64,000 nucleotides of DNA. It comes from Neodontobutis hainanensis (taxonomy: Eukaryota > Chordata > Actinopteri > Gobiiformes > Odontobutidae). The position numbers were made by a program, and so were the translations under genes. The notes below the pieces were generated by a model. That model did not search any database, was not told where the DNA came from, and saw nothing but the letters and a program-made list of their open reading frames with translations. The stretch lies in assembly GCA_024349245.1 (NCBI GenBank), contig JALDNG010000003.1:10377001-10441000 (forward strand), written 5' to 3'. The first letter of the stretch is position 1. The number at the start of each line of letters is the position of its first letter. This document shows positions 35,046-48,464 of this stretch, piece after piece.

Positions 35046-35264
35046 AGTTGGCTGTTTTGGGGATATTTGATAAAAAAAAAAAAAAAAAGAATATATAAAT
35101 GAACCAGTTGCCCCGAAAAAAAGTACATTATCCATTGTATGTTGGCAAATCTGTCTGCAAAGATTAACAGAAGCCAAGCTGTTTTAAATAAGAATCTAAA
35201 TCACGTTGTGCTTCGTTTGTTAGTATCGACTCAAAGTTAATTTCTACAGCACATTAAAGATAAC

Positions 35265-35510
35265 TTAAGTCGTGGTTAGGACAGTGAGAAGGTGGTGGGT
35301 TTGACCCTGGCTTTTCTGTGTGGAGTCTGCAGGGGTTTTCCTCTGGGTCACCGTCCAAAGACGTGCGTATACAGGTGAAGAAGTGACTTTTATCATCAGT
35401 GTCTCTAACAATGATTGTTCAGAGTGTACCTCATCTCAGCCTGGACAGACTCCAGGCCCTAAGGTCTATATACGCAGTGGAAGATGAATTAATGAGTCAA
35501 CTTGGAGGCA
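35265..35510 (+). repeat. Decayed SINE/LINE-tail repeat
   Basis: The series 'gtgggtttgaccctgg', 'tgtgtggagtctgcaggggt', 'accgtccaaagacgtgcgta', 'cagactccaggccct', 'gtggaagatgaatta' is the arrangement of a common fish tRNA-type SINE sharing an L2-like tail. A second degraded copy ending in GAATG repeats is at about 50525-50700. Confidence 0.55.
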
Positions 35511-36269
35511 ACTAGAGGGTACAGCGCTAGTACAGGCCCATCGTTATCATGACGTCTCTGAGAGGATCAGCAAATCAAAGATAAGGGCAATAAAGCGTTC
35601 AACCAGATGTTCTGAACCTAAGGACAGAGAAGAATCTGACAGAAGCATCTCCGAGCGGGTTAAATACTAGTTTTTAGTCTGACCATTCAGAAGGCTCCAT
35701 AAGACACAGAATGTAAGGTTTAAAAAACAGCACCTCAGAGCTTTACATAGAACTCACAAGCAGGTGGTCACAGAGTAGTCAGAGCTTTACTTTTAGACCA
35801 AATATGTAGTCACAAGATACTTAGTCTCACTTTAAAGGTGATAATAATAGAGCCATCAACCAAAATTTTATGATATCAAATATGTTGTTTCCCTGTATCC
35901 TGTCTGTTTCCACTGTCGCTATAATAAAGGCTAGCAGCCAAAAATATAAAAATAATAACATGCTAAACTTTTCTATTCATCAACATCAAATGGTATCCAG
36001 CAACAAACAAGCATGCCACAAAACTCAAACTGAAATAAAACTTATGGTTGCATTCAAGTATTAATGTAGTTTTTGTAAATACCATCAGGAAAGTGTTGTT
36101 TTTTCAGAGAGTTATTAGTGCCATTTGGTCATTTCATGATCATGAGGTAATTGAGAAAAGACAAATGGTTGCTGTTCAAAAGATTACTGACTATATAATG
36201 ATGTTTTGCATAGGACTTCTTGGAGCCAGCCCTCACTTCCACATCGGTTCTCGTGAGACCTATTGTCCC

Positions 36270-37005
36270 ACTATTTTACTGTCTATGTTCCCCAATGATA
36301 TCTCCAGCAGCAGTCACACAATCAGGCCTGTCTAACATGGCCTCATTTCTTGTCTTGTTATTCGCTGGGGAGCGTTTGCAGAAGCTGAAGGTTAAAGTGC
36401 TGCTGATGAGCTTCATCTCTTTTGTGCTTCTCTGAGACTGACTTGTCATAAGGAAATGCTCCGGCTTGATTCATGACATGTCTGGCACCAGTTTCTTGCT
36501 CCAATGGTTACATCATGAGCCTTTTTGTAGATGTTGTCGATCAGTTAGTACAATAGGAGTTATAATGCCACCATGGCTCACTAGTCGTGCTAATGAAAAC
36601 AAAACAAAAAAAATATTGAACATTATGTGCTCTGGCTAACCTCACACTTTCACAAGAATAAAAAAAAAAACTTTAAAAATCAGTAGCACTAGCCTTGTTT
36701 TTTTGACATTGGCTTTTTATTTTCTCCAACATGTAGTATAAGTGAGAATCTTAACGGACTCTTACACATTTATAAAAGTGAGCAAAGTACAAATGAATAT
36801 TGACTACTATCGTTTGACCGACCCCTTTAATCCAGCTCTTGCTTTTACCAGAATCAACTCTTTTACCATCAATGTTTCCCGCTGATAGCTCCAGACCTGT
36901 TTAAGATGGCCTCATTTCTCGTCTGTTATTCGCAGAGGAGCATTCCCTGAAGCGTTAAAGACCTGGTGATGATCCTTAGTCCTTTTGTGCGTCTCTTGCC
37001 TCTTT
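36270..37005. repeat. Local diverged duplication (two modules about 590 bp apart)
   Basis: The segment about 36325-36435 ('aacatggcctcatttcttgt', 'ttattcgctggggagc', 'cttttgtgcttctct') is matched by about 36900-36995 ('aagatggcctcatttctcgt', 'ttattcgcagaggagc', 'ccttttgtgcgtctct'). A related piece of the flanking unit (36490-36590) recurs at about 37840-37905. No reading frame is conserved between copies. Confidence 0.6.
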
Positions 37006-39029
37006 CAGACCTGGCACTAAAATCCCTGGATCTGATGTTTGTATTTACCAGACAAACAGCTGATCTTAATTATTTTGGTATTTGTTGTTTAAAGGCAGAT
37101 CTGTAAGACATAAACTACAACGGCTTCACTGGTGCCAATAATTTCCATTTTGTTTGATTTAAGACTCTTTTTGTTTGTTTGAGTATTTTGACCTGAAAAG
37201 TGTGAATATCAGTTACATGGAAGACTATATTATATTATTGAGGTGCAAGTATTATTTGCAATGTGAATAAATATAAAAAAAATGTTATTTGAAAAGTGTG
37301 CAAGAAACAATTCATTTTCTTATGTATGTGTACGGGAGAGATGATGCTGCATTTAAAAGCTATTAAATCATTTTGGGTAAAAGGACAAAAGTCACCCCAC
37401 ACATTGTAAATCCCTGATCACCAAATCACAGAAAGTCCTTATAACAATACTTTTTATTAACTTAAGATTCTAAAAATACAAGCACTTGTCAATTGTACTT
37501 GCTTTACATTTGTTTGTTAAATAAATACAGATTTTAAAAGCATACATAAGCTGTTTAAGTTTCACACAAGTGGAGGACTTTGGACTTGACTTGGACTTTG
37601 GGGGCCATGATTGTGAGCGTTGATTAGCTTGACTTCTTGAGGACTTGAAGATAAACACTCGAGACAACAACAACAAAACAATGACTTGGTCCCACCTCTG
37701 CGCAGAAGGACACATATAAATACTGTGTCAGTGAAGCTGAGCTGGTCACATGTGTCCGGATACACAGAAGACGGATTTAAAGGCAGGGTCTGAAGGGGGG
37801 CTTGTGAGACTGAGATGTCATCAGGATACGATATATGCTCAGTTCTCGCTCCAGCAGCTGTATCATGATCAGTTTAGTGTAACAGGAGTCATGATGTAGC
37901 CACTGCTCTGAGAAAAACTGACGGACACATCAAGATGGCCGTCTCCATTCACCTTTGTCAAACCCAACCATGTGTGAAATTGATTTTGCCGTTATTACTT
38001 CCCTCTTGTGTCTCACTTCCCTCTGTAACAAGAGTGTACAAAACAAAACAAAACAAAACACTTGTCCTAATGAGCGGCCTGTCATCTTCAGATTGATGCG
38101 CAGTATTTATCTCCTGAGCTAAATAAGTGTGTGATGGATGGAGTTGTCAGTGCCAGGTTGTGGGTTTGTTTTTTTTTTTTTATTCACAGTGTGTCTTTAA
38201 AATGACAGACACTTAGATAAAGATGCGCCACATGCTGCTCACTTTGCCATTTAAAAAGCCAAATCGTTGTCAGCTGGAAATAACACTCCCCAATTAATCA
38301 CGTCTCTCAGTCGTTTAAAGGGGTTTCCAGAGATTCAAGAGAGTGTTTTTGAACTAAAAGTCAGAGCTGAAGACTCAAGGAAAATGGGCCACTCGTTTTA
38401 GTTTTAGGACACCTTTGAGTTGAAACCTTGGTGCGAGGCTCCCTCTAGTGGCTTTTGGCCCATTTTCATTTACTGCAGAGGTCTATTGCAGACATACTTT
38501 ATCTAATTAGCATTTTTTCCACATGAGGCAACAAAAATTTAAATGATTAGTGCAGTTTTTGACAATTATTGAATGTAAATGTGAACACATGGTTTTGTAG
38601 GTTTATTATACACTAAAATGTGTATCTAAAGTCAAGCCTAGGATCAAAGCAAGCAGAGAGGGTAAAGTATGTGTGTCCTACAGCTTGTTTTTTGTTTTTT
38701 ATGATAGTATTATTACTAAAGCAATGTTAAATCTAGCCTTATTATTATCTTAATTTCTTATGTTTCAGAATAAAGCCATGATGACATAAAGAAGCAATGT
38801 TTATAGATAGCAATTCTACATCTCATTATTTCCCTTTTCTGCAGCCTGGAAGCACCTACTGTAGCCCTGCAATTGGTAAAAGCCAATAAACTCTGTACAA
38901 TTCTGTATTTATATTTCCAATGTTGCACATGTCTTTTGTCTGACCTTAAAGTAGTACACAGAAAAAAGGACAAACAGGGCCTTTAATTAAGAACGACTCT
39001 TATTTTTATTGTTGAGTATGTCTCTAAAG

Positions 39030-39110
39030 CAGTGGTGGGCAAAGTAAGGCCCGGGGGCCACATGCAACCCGTTGGGCTGTTCAATCTGGCCCACCAAATA
39101 TTTACTAATA
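39030..39110 (+). mobile_element. hAT-like transposon terminus
   Basis: 'cagtggtgggcaaagtaagg' followed by 'cccgggggccacatgcaacc' is the recognisable end of a widespread hAT-type element. A matching inverted terminus to the right was not found, so this is a fragment or its other end has decayed. Confidence 0.5.
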
Positions 39111-39675
39111 ATGTAATGATAATTAAACACGGCATATGGTTTTCTTTTCTTTTTTTTCTGTATTGTGCAGAGATCAATCGATTCCATTACAACATGCTAC
39201 AAACGCTAACAATATTTCCTAAAGCTAATAGCTCTACTTTCAGTGAGAGAAAGTTTTCACTGGTTTTAGAACAAACTGTGGAGAGTGGATCAAAAAGAAG
39301 TGAAATGTACAAATGGAAAGTACAATATTCTTTTGTTTGTAGTACAATACCTAAAGGTTATTGTGTTACTGTACATTAATTAAATTGTTAATACTGATAA
39401 CAATATTTTTGAAATAACAAGGTTAATTTATTAGTCCCTACTCAATGCACTGTTTTAATAAAAGAAAAAAATATATTTATGACAAATATTTGTTTTGTAT
39501 TACAAATCACAGTTTTAGACCTTCTCATGAGACATTTATTTGTTTTGGAATACAAGCTTTGCAAATACCACTGACAACAGAGAATATGCTGCTAAAGAGG
39601 GAACATTTACAAAAATAAAAAGAAGGAATATATTACTACTAGTTGTTAATAGTTAATTTGTGTGATCAAAACATA

Positions 39676-40880
39676 TACCTAAAGGATTATTAGGAACACC
39701 ATACTAATACTGTGTTTGACCCCCTTTCTTCTTCAGAACTTCCTTAATTCTACGTGGCATTGATTCAACAAGGTTCTGAAAGCATTCTTTAGAAATGTTG
39801 GCCCATATTGAGAGGAAAGCATCTTGCAGTTGATGGAGATTTGTGGGATGCACTTCTAGGGCACAAAGCTCCCGTTCCACCACATCCCAAAGATGCTCTA
39901 TTGGGTTGAGATCTGGTGACTGTGGGGGCCATTTTAGTTCAGTGAACTCATGTCATGTTCAAGAAACCAATTTAAAATGATTGGAGCTTTGTGACATGGT
40001 GCATTATCCTGCTGGAAGTAGCATCAGAGGATGGGTACATGGTGGTCATAAAGGGATGGACATGGTCAGAAACAATGCTCAGGTAGGCCGTGGCATTTAA
40101 ACGAGGCTCAGTTGGCACTAAGGGGCCTAAAGTGTGCCAAGAAAACATCCCCCACACCATTACACCACCACCAGCCTGCACAGTGGTAACAAGGCATGAT
40201 GGATCCATGTTCTCATTCTGTTTACGCCAAATTCTGACTCTACCATCTGAATGTCTCAACAGAAATCGAGACTCATCAGACCAGGCAACATTTTTCCAGT
40301 CTTTAACTGTCCAATTTTGGTGAGCTCGTGCAAATTGTAGCCTCTTTTTCCTATTTGTAGTGGAGATGAGTGGTACCGGTGGGTCTTCTGCTGTTGTAGC
40401 CCATCTGCCTCAAGGTTGTGCCTGTTGTGGCTTCACAAATGATTTGATGCATACCTCGGTTGAAACAAGTGGCTATTTCAGTCAAAGTTGCTCTTCTTTC
40501 AGCTTGAATCAGTCGGCCCATTCTCCTGTGACCTCTAGCATCAACAAGGCATTTTCGCCCACATTACTGCCACAGACTGGATGTTTTTCCCTTTTCACAC
40601 CATTCTTTGTAAACCCTAGAAATGGTTGTGCGTGAAAATCCCAGTAACTGAGCAGATTGTGAAATACTCAGACCGGCCCGTCTGGCACCAACAACCATGC
40701 CACGCTCAAAATTGCTTAAATCATCTTTCTTTCACGTTCTGACATTTAGTTTGGAGTTCAGGAGATTGTCTTGACCAGGACCACACCCTAAATGCACTGA
40801 AGCAACTGCCGTATGATTGGTTGATTAGATTCTTGCATTAATGAGAAATTGAACAGGTGTTCCTAATAATCCTTTAGGTG
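39676..40880 (-). mobile_element. Tc1-like transposon, near full length, dead transposase
   Basis: Inverted ends match: 'aaaggattattaggaacacc' at 39681-39700 is complementary to 40856-40875. Minus-strand translation gives Tc1 transposase pieces in broken frames: the N-terminal 'LSNFERGMVVGARRAG'-type region near 40700, 'GMFSWHTLGPLVPTE' near 40120, and a DDE-domain block near 39900-40050. Multiple stops and frameshifts make it a pseudogene. This is a different Tc1 subfamily from the copies at 11762 and 48465. Confidence 0.8.
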
Positions 40881-43800
40881 AGTGTAGAGGTGTTACTTGA
40901 GATCTCAAAGGTCACAGGTTCTTTGGGGTCGCTCAAAGCATTTAAATAAAAGCATATGGGTTGGATATGGAGCTAACACAACAAAGAAGTAAGAGCAAGA
41001 GTCAGGTGGACATTTAGAGGCATCAGTGACAACTTAAAGGAGAAGTAAAGACTGAGAATGTGGTCACTTTTTGCTCATATACCTCAAAAAAAAGTATCAT
41101 AATAGAGGTGGAAATGTTTTCCTGCCCTGGTAATAATGTTATGTAACACCTAAAACTGTCAATAGTTGGACCTATAAACCCACCAGACAATTTAAAGTAA
41201 GTAAAAAGGTAAAAGTCAGTCTACGATGAGACATTTTGAAATAACTTACTCACTCAACCTACTTTTGTCTTGTTGGTCGTTCCCTAATTTTAGGTTCTCC
41301 TGATTCCAGTGAGGTCTCTGCTCATACATTTTGGGTTTTAAAATATCTGAAATATAACATGTTATAAAGCTATAAAGACCTTTAGTAATGTGTAACAAAC
41401 AGAAAGTCAATGTAACATGTCCAAAATAAATGTGAAGTACCAAGTCTAAAATAAATTAAAGATGCATCAGTTTTATAAAGTAAAGTGGATTATAACCCTA
41501 TGTTTCATTGCCATCTAGTGGTGAACTGAACTTTAGCATCAAAATGAAATGTGCTTAATTATCAAAAATTGTCTCTGTCTCTCATTCTTTTAATTCTTGC
41601 ACTTTTAACAGTGGCATAGTGTGGATTCAACTTTTTTCTAATGTTGTAATAAAGACCAGACAAACCCAGACCAGAAGATACTGAGTCAAGACCAAGACTA
41701 GAGCTTATGACAACTCTATGTATATATAAAAAATAGAAGAGAAGAAGAGACTCCACCGCAAAACTCTTAAAAGCAACGCTATCTAACCCTAACTTTAGAC
41801 TGGCACCCAACCAGAGGCCAACACTGCTATAAAACTCACATGATCTGTCATCTTAACACACATCTCACAAGAAAGCAGCAGCCACACATATTCAGTTTAT
41901 AGAAAAAAATAAACATTCTCGAGATATTCTCAAACATACAGGCGCCAGTCGTGAATATAAAATGAATCTGCTGACCAAAACTTGTAAATGTGTACATGAG
42001 TTATCAGCGTTGCTCTGGTGCGGCCATGAAAGAATTAAGAGAAGAATAAAGAGCACTTGAACAGCAAGAACACAACCGGTTTGATTTCAATCTGGTTTTG
42101 TGAAGAAAAAAAAAGAAAATTTAATTTTAACTTAAAAATGATCCCTTCTCTAAACACTAACACTTCATCAGTTTGGACTTGATCAAAGAATGGACATGTA
42201 GAATTTAGATTTTGATCATTTTTCCTTGGCAATACAAAATATAGTCCTTGGTCTTGACTCCTTCTTGATCCTTTGACCTTGACACACTGGTCTCGCTCAT
42301 GTTCTTGTTTTGTGTGGTCTTGATGATTGAACTGGAGAGAGCAGTGCACAATAGAGAGCTCTTTATATCCTATCTCAAAGTGAAAAAACACCGCACACAG
42401 AGAGGGATATTCTCGTGAACAGGTGTTAGTTTTGATCCAGTGGCACATAAACCGTACACTGCCAGCTGCATGCCTCCACTCGCTGATATCTGTGGAGTAT
42501 TTCTGCTCTGCCGCTGTGAATCCTTCGCTCGTCTGGCAGCACGATGTGGACCAGGTGCCCACGGTTTAGCTCTGTTGTACACACCGCAGTTAAATATAGC
42601 TCTGGATAAAGAGGGAATCATTGTCAAAACTCTGCTGCTGAAGATGGCAGATGCCTCACAATCGGCAAAACACACACAAAGTGCTGTTGAAATGCACTTG
42701 TTTCCATGCTAACCTAAGGGTAAAATTAACAACAAGGAAACCACTTTAATAAGCACTGCCAAGGTCAATGAGCTGACCTTTTTTAATTTTTATAAACCGT
42801 GATTCATCTTTAGTGTTACATAAGGCCCAACAGTAGAGTCAAAAAGAGGATGCATCTTAAATTTAAGGCATCATCTGGCGTTTAAACTTGAACTCTTTGT
42901 GAACTTTTACGTCATCTGCAGTGCTTTATAGGATTTAGGTCGGGGCGGTGGATGGTGGTTGAGCAAAAAAAAGGGTCTGACTTTTACAAAAAGGTCTTGA
43001 AACGTCAGCTTTAGAGAAACGCAAAATCTCAAAATTACAATAAAAAGCTGGACCAGGGATGTACTGGAATTCAGAAAGACCTGTGTTAGTGCAATAAGAT
43101 GTTCTCTTCCTGCTGTGGTCACATGTAAAGGTACCACTTCTCTTTATTCCTTTGTCCCAGTCACAGAAAGCCACTAGATGGAGGTAACTCATTAAAAAAT
43201 AATTAGACACAAAACATTGAAAAAGATTTGCACAAAGCACATTCTGCCATATTAGTACGGCAATACAACTTGGACAAACAGCATTAAATATCTATCTATT
43301 TCAGATTACAATTCCCGGGACGTATAAAGGCTAAAAAAAAAAAAAACTTTTACATTTCTAAAGAAACTGAGCAGATAAAAATAAACAGAATCTGAATATT
43401 TGTCTTGATTGATGATTACAACACATACGTTTTTATGTATGTCCCAACATGACTGCACCCTTATACACCCTGCACCCTTACACGCCACATTCTCAGAGCA
43501 TGTGAACAGCTATGGTAGCCCTGTAGTGACACAATTCTGCTTGTGAACAGAAATCAGTTTGATGTAAATTTCACTAAAAATCATAAATGTCCTGAACCTT
43601 AATGCCAAAATGTGTGTTCAAATGCAAATAGTGTGCTTCTCCTTCAGCAGTGCTCCGTTTGTCTGCTCTGGAAAGACATTAATGTGCTCTATTGTATTCA
43701 ACTATATGCACTACAACAATTGACACACTGCTCCTTTAAACATGTTCTTCAAACCAGTCTCAAGACTAACACCAGTCTCTAGTTAAGAGTGTCACAGCCC

Positions 43801-46800
43801 CTCAAATGGGATCCTCTTCTTTTTTTTTTCTCTCTCACAACATCTTTCTTCTGCCGTGGATGGCTTGTTGCCGAGGTAACAGGCCCGAGAGTGGTTTAGC
43901 ATTTTCAGCTTTGCCCAGTGATTCGACTCACGCTGACATGCGACTGACAACAGCACTCTGGATGACTGGCCCAGGTATCTTCTCCAACAAAATGTCACCG
44001 GAGTCAACAAGAAGCACCCTGTGATCATCTTAAAAGATGAGCAGGGCAAAGATACGGTGTTTGATGTGAAAATCTGGCTGCTCTACACAACAACATAAAG
44101 ACAACATGAGGCTTTGTTGTCACAGTTTAACCCTCAGAGTGATCATGTGTTGTTTTCTGCTGCTGTCAGTGTTGGTGCAAATAGCAAAAGTGCTGTGTTT
44201 CTCCAGCAGGAGGCAGTGTGTGTATGAACGTGTCAGCCTGCGTATCCATGAGCAGTTTTACATATGAGTCATTTCTGACCTGGAATGACCAGCAGACCTC
44301 GATTCAGCGCAGTTCAGTTGTAGGCCTCTACAAAGTCTAACAAGACACAGCGCATTACAATTCAACATTTAACACAATTACAAAATGATACATGTCAAAA
44401 GGCCTGTGCGGTATGTTTTTAAATCAGCAACAATATGACATCTAAGAACGGAGTATCGGCCTCCATTTTGTCACAGCTTTTTTAAACCCGGACCTTTAGA
44501 GTGTGCTGTAAAATCATGACTATGGAGCCAATGCTGTTGTTCTTATTTTAAATATTTATGTGACAAACCACATTTCAGTCAAAATGAAAGAAATGAATGA
44601 CCCCAGTAGTGGTTTAGATCAATTTTCAATCCAAACCGAGAACTGATGGTAGTGAACTCATTGCTGTGGACTTTTGCACCACGGTGTTAGCAGTGGATTA
44701 TTTGAAGGTAAACTGTGCTAAATGCTCTAGTATAAAGATCAACTAAAGGAGAAGCACTTGTTATTTTTTAACATATTAGTATCTAAATAGCACTTTCAGA
44801 TCTTAAAACAAACCCTATGTAACTCTTCACCCCAAAATAATGACACATGGAGACTAACCCGCTTTTAAAGGCAATATAAAGTACATCTACGTTAACGATA
44901 TAACATTTAAGGTCATTGTGTCGGCCTAAAATTAGCATTTGTGGTAAAATTTAAAACAAGCTATTACTGGGATATTCAACATTTCTTTCTCATTTAAACC
45001 AGTGCAACTTAATATGATTGTAAAAAGAGCTAACATCAGTTTACAAAAACAATCAGGGCATGAGGCAGGTTACACTTAATTATGACAACTAACAAATTCA
45101 GACAGCCTATCATTCACTCTGGCACTGACTCCAAAAGACAATTTAGAGCCACCAGTTCACCCAGTAATGCATGTCTCTGAAAGACAAAGTGCAACAGTGA
45201 GAAACGGGAATCCACGCTAACTAACGTACTGCCCTTCTGCAAACATCAGCAAAAAGACTGTACTGTTCCCCGTAGAGACACTATTAAAGCAGAGAACTTA
45301 TTGTAGTGCTGCTGACCACACAAACCAAGAGTAAGAGACTGATACATGGGAAGAGAGCCACTTCTGAAATCCAAACACTACAAGTCCAATCTACAAACGA
45401 CAAATTCAGTCTCAAGACCAAAGACAAACTGATGTCAACTCGTCAAAAAGAAGAAGAAATGAGTGACGTACTTAAATACACTTGAAGATAAAAAATAAAA
45501 ATCAATCACATGCTTCATACTAGATATTAAATAAAGTTTTTTTCAAAGGTCTGACCCTGTTTGTCCTATACAGTAGTCATTTATGTGTAAGAAAATCCAA
45601 TGCAGACCACATGCAAACTCCTACAAAAAACACAACAGTAATAAATCACCCAACATCAATATCCACAAATATTTTGGATTTACAAAGTTATAAAACAGAC
45701 TGGTTATCTAATCCCAGGATTTGTTCATACAGTACAGCAGAATACACCATTGAGTTACTGTAGGTGCTCACAGGCTGTAGAAAAGAGGGGCTTGTTAGCA
45801 CTTTATATTCCAGCTGAAAAATCCTGGTTATTATGTGAAAATACCTAATAATTAGTTCCATAGTTGGAATGGAGGGCTGCCAGGGGCTTTAATTCCTGCC
45901 TGTAAACAGCCACAGAAGCCCGGGACAAGCTGTTGTGTATGAATAAATCTGGAACAAAGAGGTCTGATGATGGTTTTGCTTTGGAAATGTAGAAACAAAA
46001 ATTAGTTTAGCTCATACATGTCTTGAGCCTCCATAGAGACTGTGTGCTTCAAAAAGTAAATTTATTGCATCATTTATTGTACCCTACAAAACATTACACA
46101 GTGCACCCTTAAATTATTACCAAACTACATTAGTGACTGAAACAGAACAGCCTGCTTTTCATACAGTATAGGAACTGTAATATAAAAACATATTTCTTTC
46201 AGAGACACATCAGTCAATTCTTGTCTCTCTGAATTTGCATTTACACCGCTTCCTTGATAGTAGCACTTTTTTCCCCCAAAATTAAAAAAAAAACTCCTCT
46301 GCTGCAGAGACAAAAAAGGGTTAATGCAGAAGTCTGGTTCTACTAGGACAGATTGGAGTTGCTCAGCCTCGCATTAATCAGACTAATGATGAATTACTTT
46401 GCATATTTGTACATGACTTCAATCAAAGCGACACGGAGCACAGTGTTCCCGCTCACATGTTAACACTCCTCTGTGCTTCAGACACACACACACCGCAGTG
46501 GTAGTTTGGATTAGAGTCGAAATAAAACAAGTGGCTTACCTTCTTTTCCTTGTGATTGATCAATATTCATTGTCACTCATTTTGCTCCCAATAGGGACAC
46601 ACTCTGGACATGAAGTCGGAAAAGTGATGCAACATTGTGTAATAAACATTGTGTTGTAAGAACGTGTAACGCAGAGACTTACTGGCAAAGGAAGAATCGA
46701 CTTTAGAGAAGAAAGATCAAACTGGTTTCAAAGAAACCTACATGTAGTTTTGACATTTTTATAAACCATTTCATTTTACAACACCAGATTCCTAGCTCCA

Positions 46801-46970
46801 CAATTCAATCTATGTCATTTCTCCAGAAAACATTTATAGTAAATAATGGACAAATATAAGAGCCAGTCTCCGTCTCCAGAGATTGGGTTGTTGTGAAGTC
46901 CGTAAGACAATGCACTGGCTCCACGGCGCTCGTTTAAGACGGACGAATGGCTTGCCCTCTTCAAGATGGT
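40881..46970. other. Intergenic DNA between gabra4 and gabra2
   Basis: No gene recognised. It holds pieces of the 'ggtcttgac' dispersed family (41650-41705, 42225-42310), CTCF-like motifs at 41509-41521 and 43171-43183, a MITE-like piece at about 45735-45790, and repeat-poor blocks at 45840-45960 and 46365-46470. Confidence 0.45.
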
Positions 46971-46979
46971 GGAGAGCTT

Positions 46980-47200
46980 TTACCTTAAGTAAAGAAGTTT
47001 AAATATCTGGTGGTCTTGTTCACGATTGATGGAAGGATAGAACAGGAGACTGACAGATAAAAACAAAGAACAAAGGAGGGTGTGTAAGAGATTTACTGGG
47101 CTTTAGACCTACTATGTTTTTCGGAGGAGCTGGAGGAAGTGTCTGCCCCCAGTGACCCGTCCCAGGCATCAAGGGAAGAAGTTTGATGGATTCTATGCTA
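46980..47200 (+). repeat. LINE reverse-transcriptase fragment
   Basis: A + frame reads 'KKFKYLVVLFTIDGRIEQET', the region after the RT catalytic core in fish non-LTR elements ('KYLGVLFTSDGR'-like). A frame-broken 'DLLGFRP' and 'EELEEV'-like remnants follow. Short, dead copy. Confidence 0.5.
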
Positions 47201-48464
47201 AAGTTATACGCCTATTTAGGTTAGTTGAAGAAATAGAGCTTTAAACAATAACTAATGATCCCAGAAATGTAAGAGGCAAAGTATGAACTGTCAATAAAGA
47301 CCTGGTTTGATCTGGTTTTGTAGTTTTATTTCTGACACATTAGATATTTATGGACCTTTTCTTCTGTTGAATAATAAATGACCTTGTCTTGCCTTGTTGC
47401 TTTGGTAATGTTTATTGACATTTCTTATATTTTAGCAGAATGTCCAGGTTGTTTTTATACTTTACATAATACACCCCAGGCTTGAATGAACCATTGATGT
47501 TGTGGTTTATTTTATTGATAAATACACATTTTACATGAGCCTCATAATACTCACTCAAGTGTTTGTAACTGTCCCTTTTATCCACATTTATCCACAAAAT
47601 CCACATTTTTATATTGTTCAAAAGAAAAAAACGAGTGTGCTTCTCCTCCAGCAGTTCTCAGTTTGTCCTCCCAGAGCAGCTGCAAACACATAAAGTCAAA
47701 CTAATACATGTCTAACTAAATGGCTTCTTTTGCTTTAGTTAATAGAGCTTTATGTGTCTTTTATGTAATAGAAAAATAAAGACAGCATAGTTTTGATGTA
47801 TTAAAAAAGTAGGTTAGACTAATTTGTTTTATTATATACAACATTTTACTCAAACTACTTCACATTACATAATTGAGTAGTTAAATTATTGGTCGGGACG
47901 ATGCCTAATTACACACTTTTTGAACTATTCAGATTGTTATTCCTATGATCCATGTAGTTTTTTTTTTACCTGTGCCGTTAAATTAACAGAGTTTGTCAGT
48001 GCTTTCCTCGCTGCCCTTGTCTTCCTTGTTGCTGTTTTGTAGCGGGACCTGGTGACGGAGCCCAAGGGTCACTGTTATTGAGACGGCTGGCCTCATCGAT
48101 CACCTGTCACACGTATAGATTAGGGCAAAGATCAATGGAGCAGCCTCACCGTGTGGAGTACAGCAGCGGCTCGGTCTGATAATGGGCCAACCTCAAGGTC
48201 CTCGGCTCTTTGTTGATCACTGAGCGCCCGTAAGTGTGGACACTGCTCTTAAATCAAAGGATGTGCCTGGTTAGCGGTCACCAGGCTGTGTTTACCTCGG
48301 GAAAAGCGTCCAAGCATTTAATACAAGATCATATGACAGCGCTACAACATGAATACACATTTATAAGATCAGATCCTTTCCAGATTCTACACTGCACCTA
48401 TCGAACCATTTTTTATTTTCAATTCATTTACTTTTTTGACCCTTATTTAAAAAATGGCTTCAAT

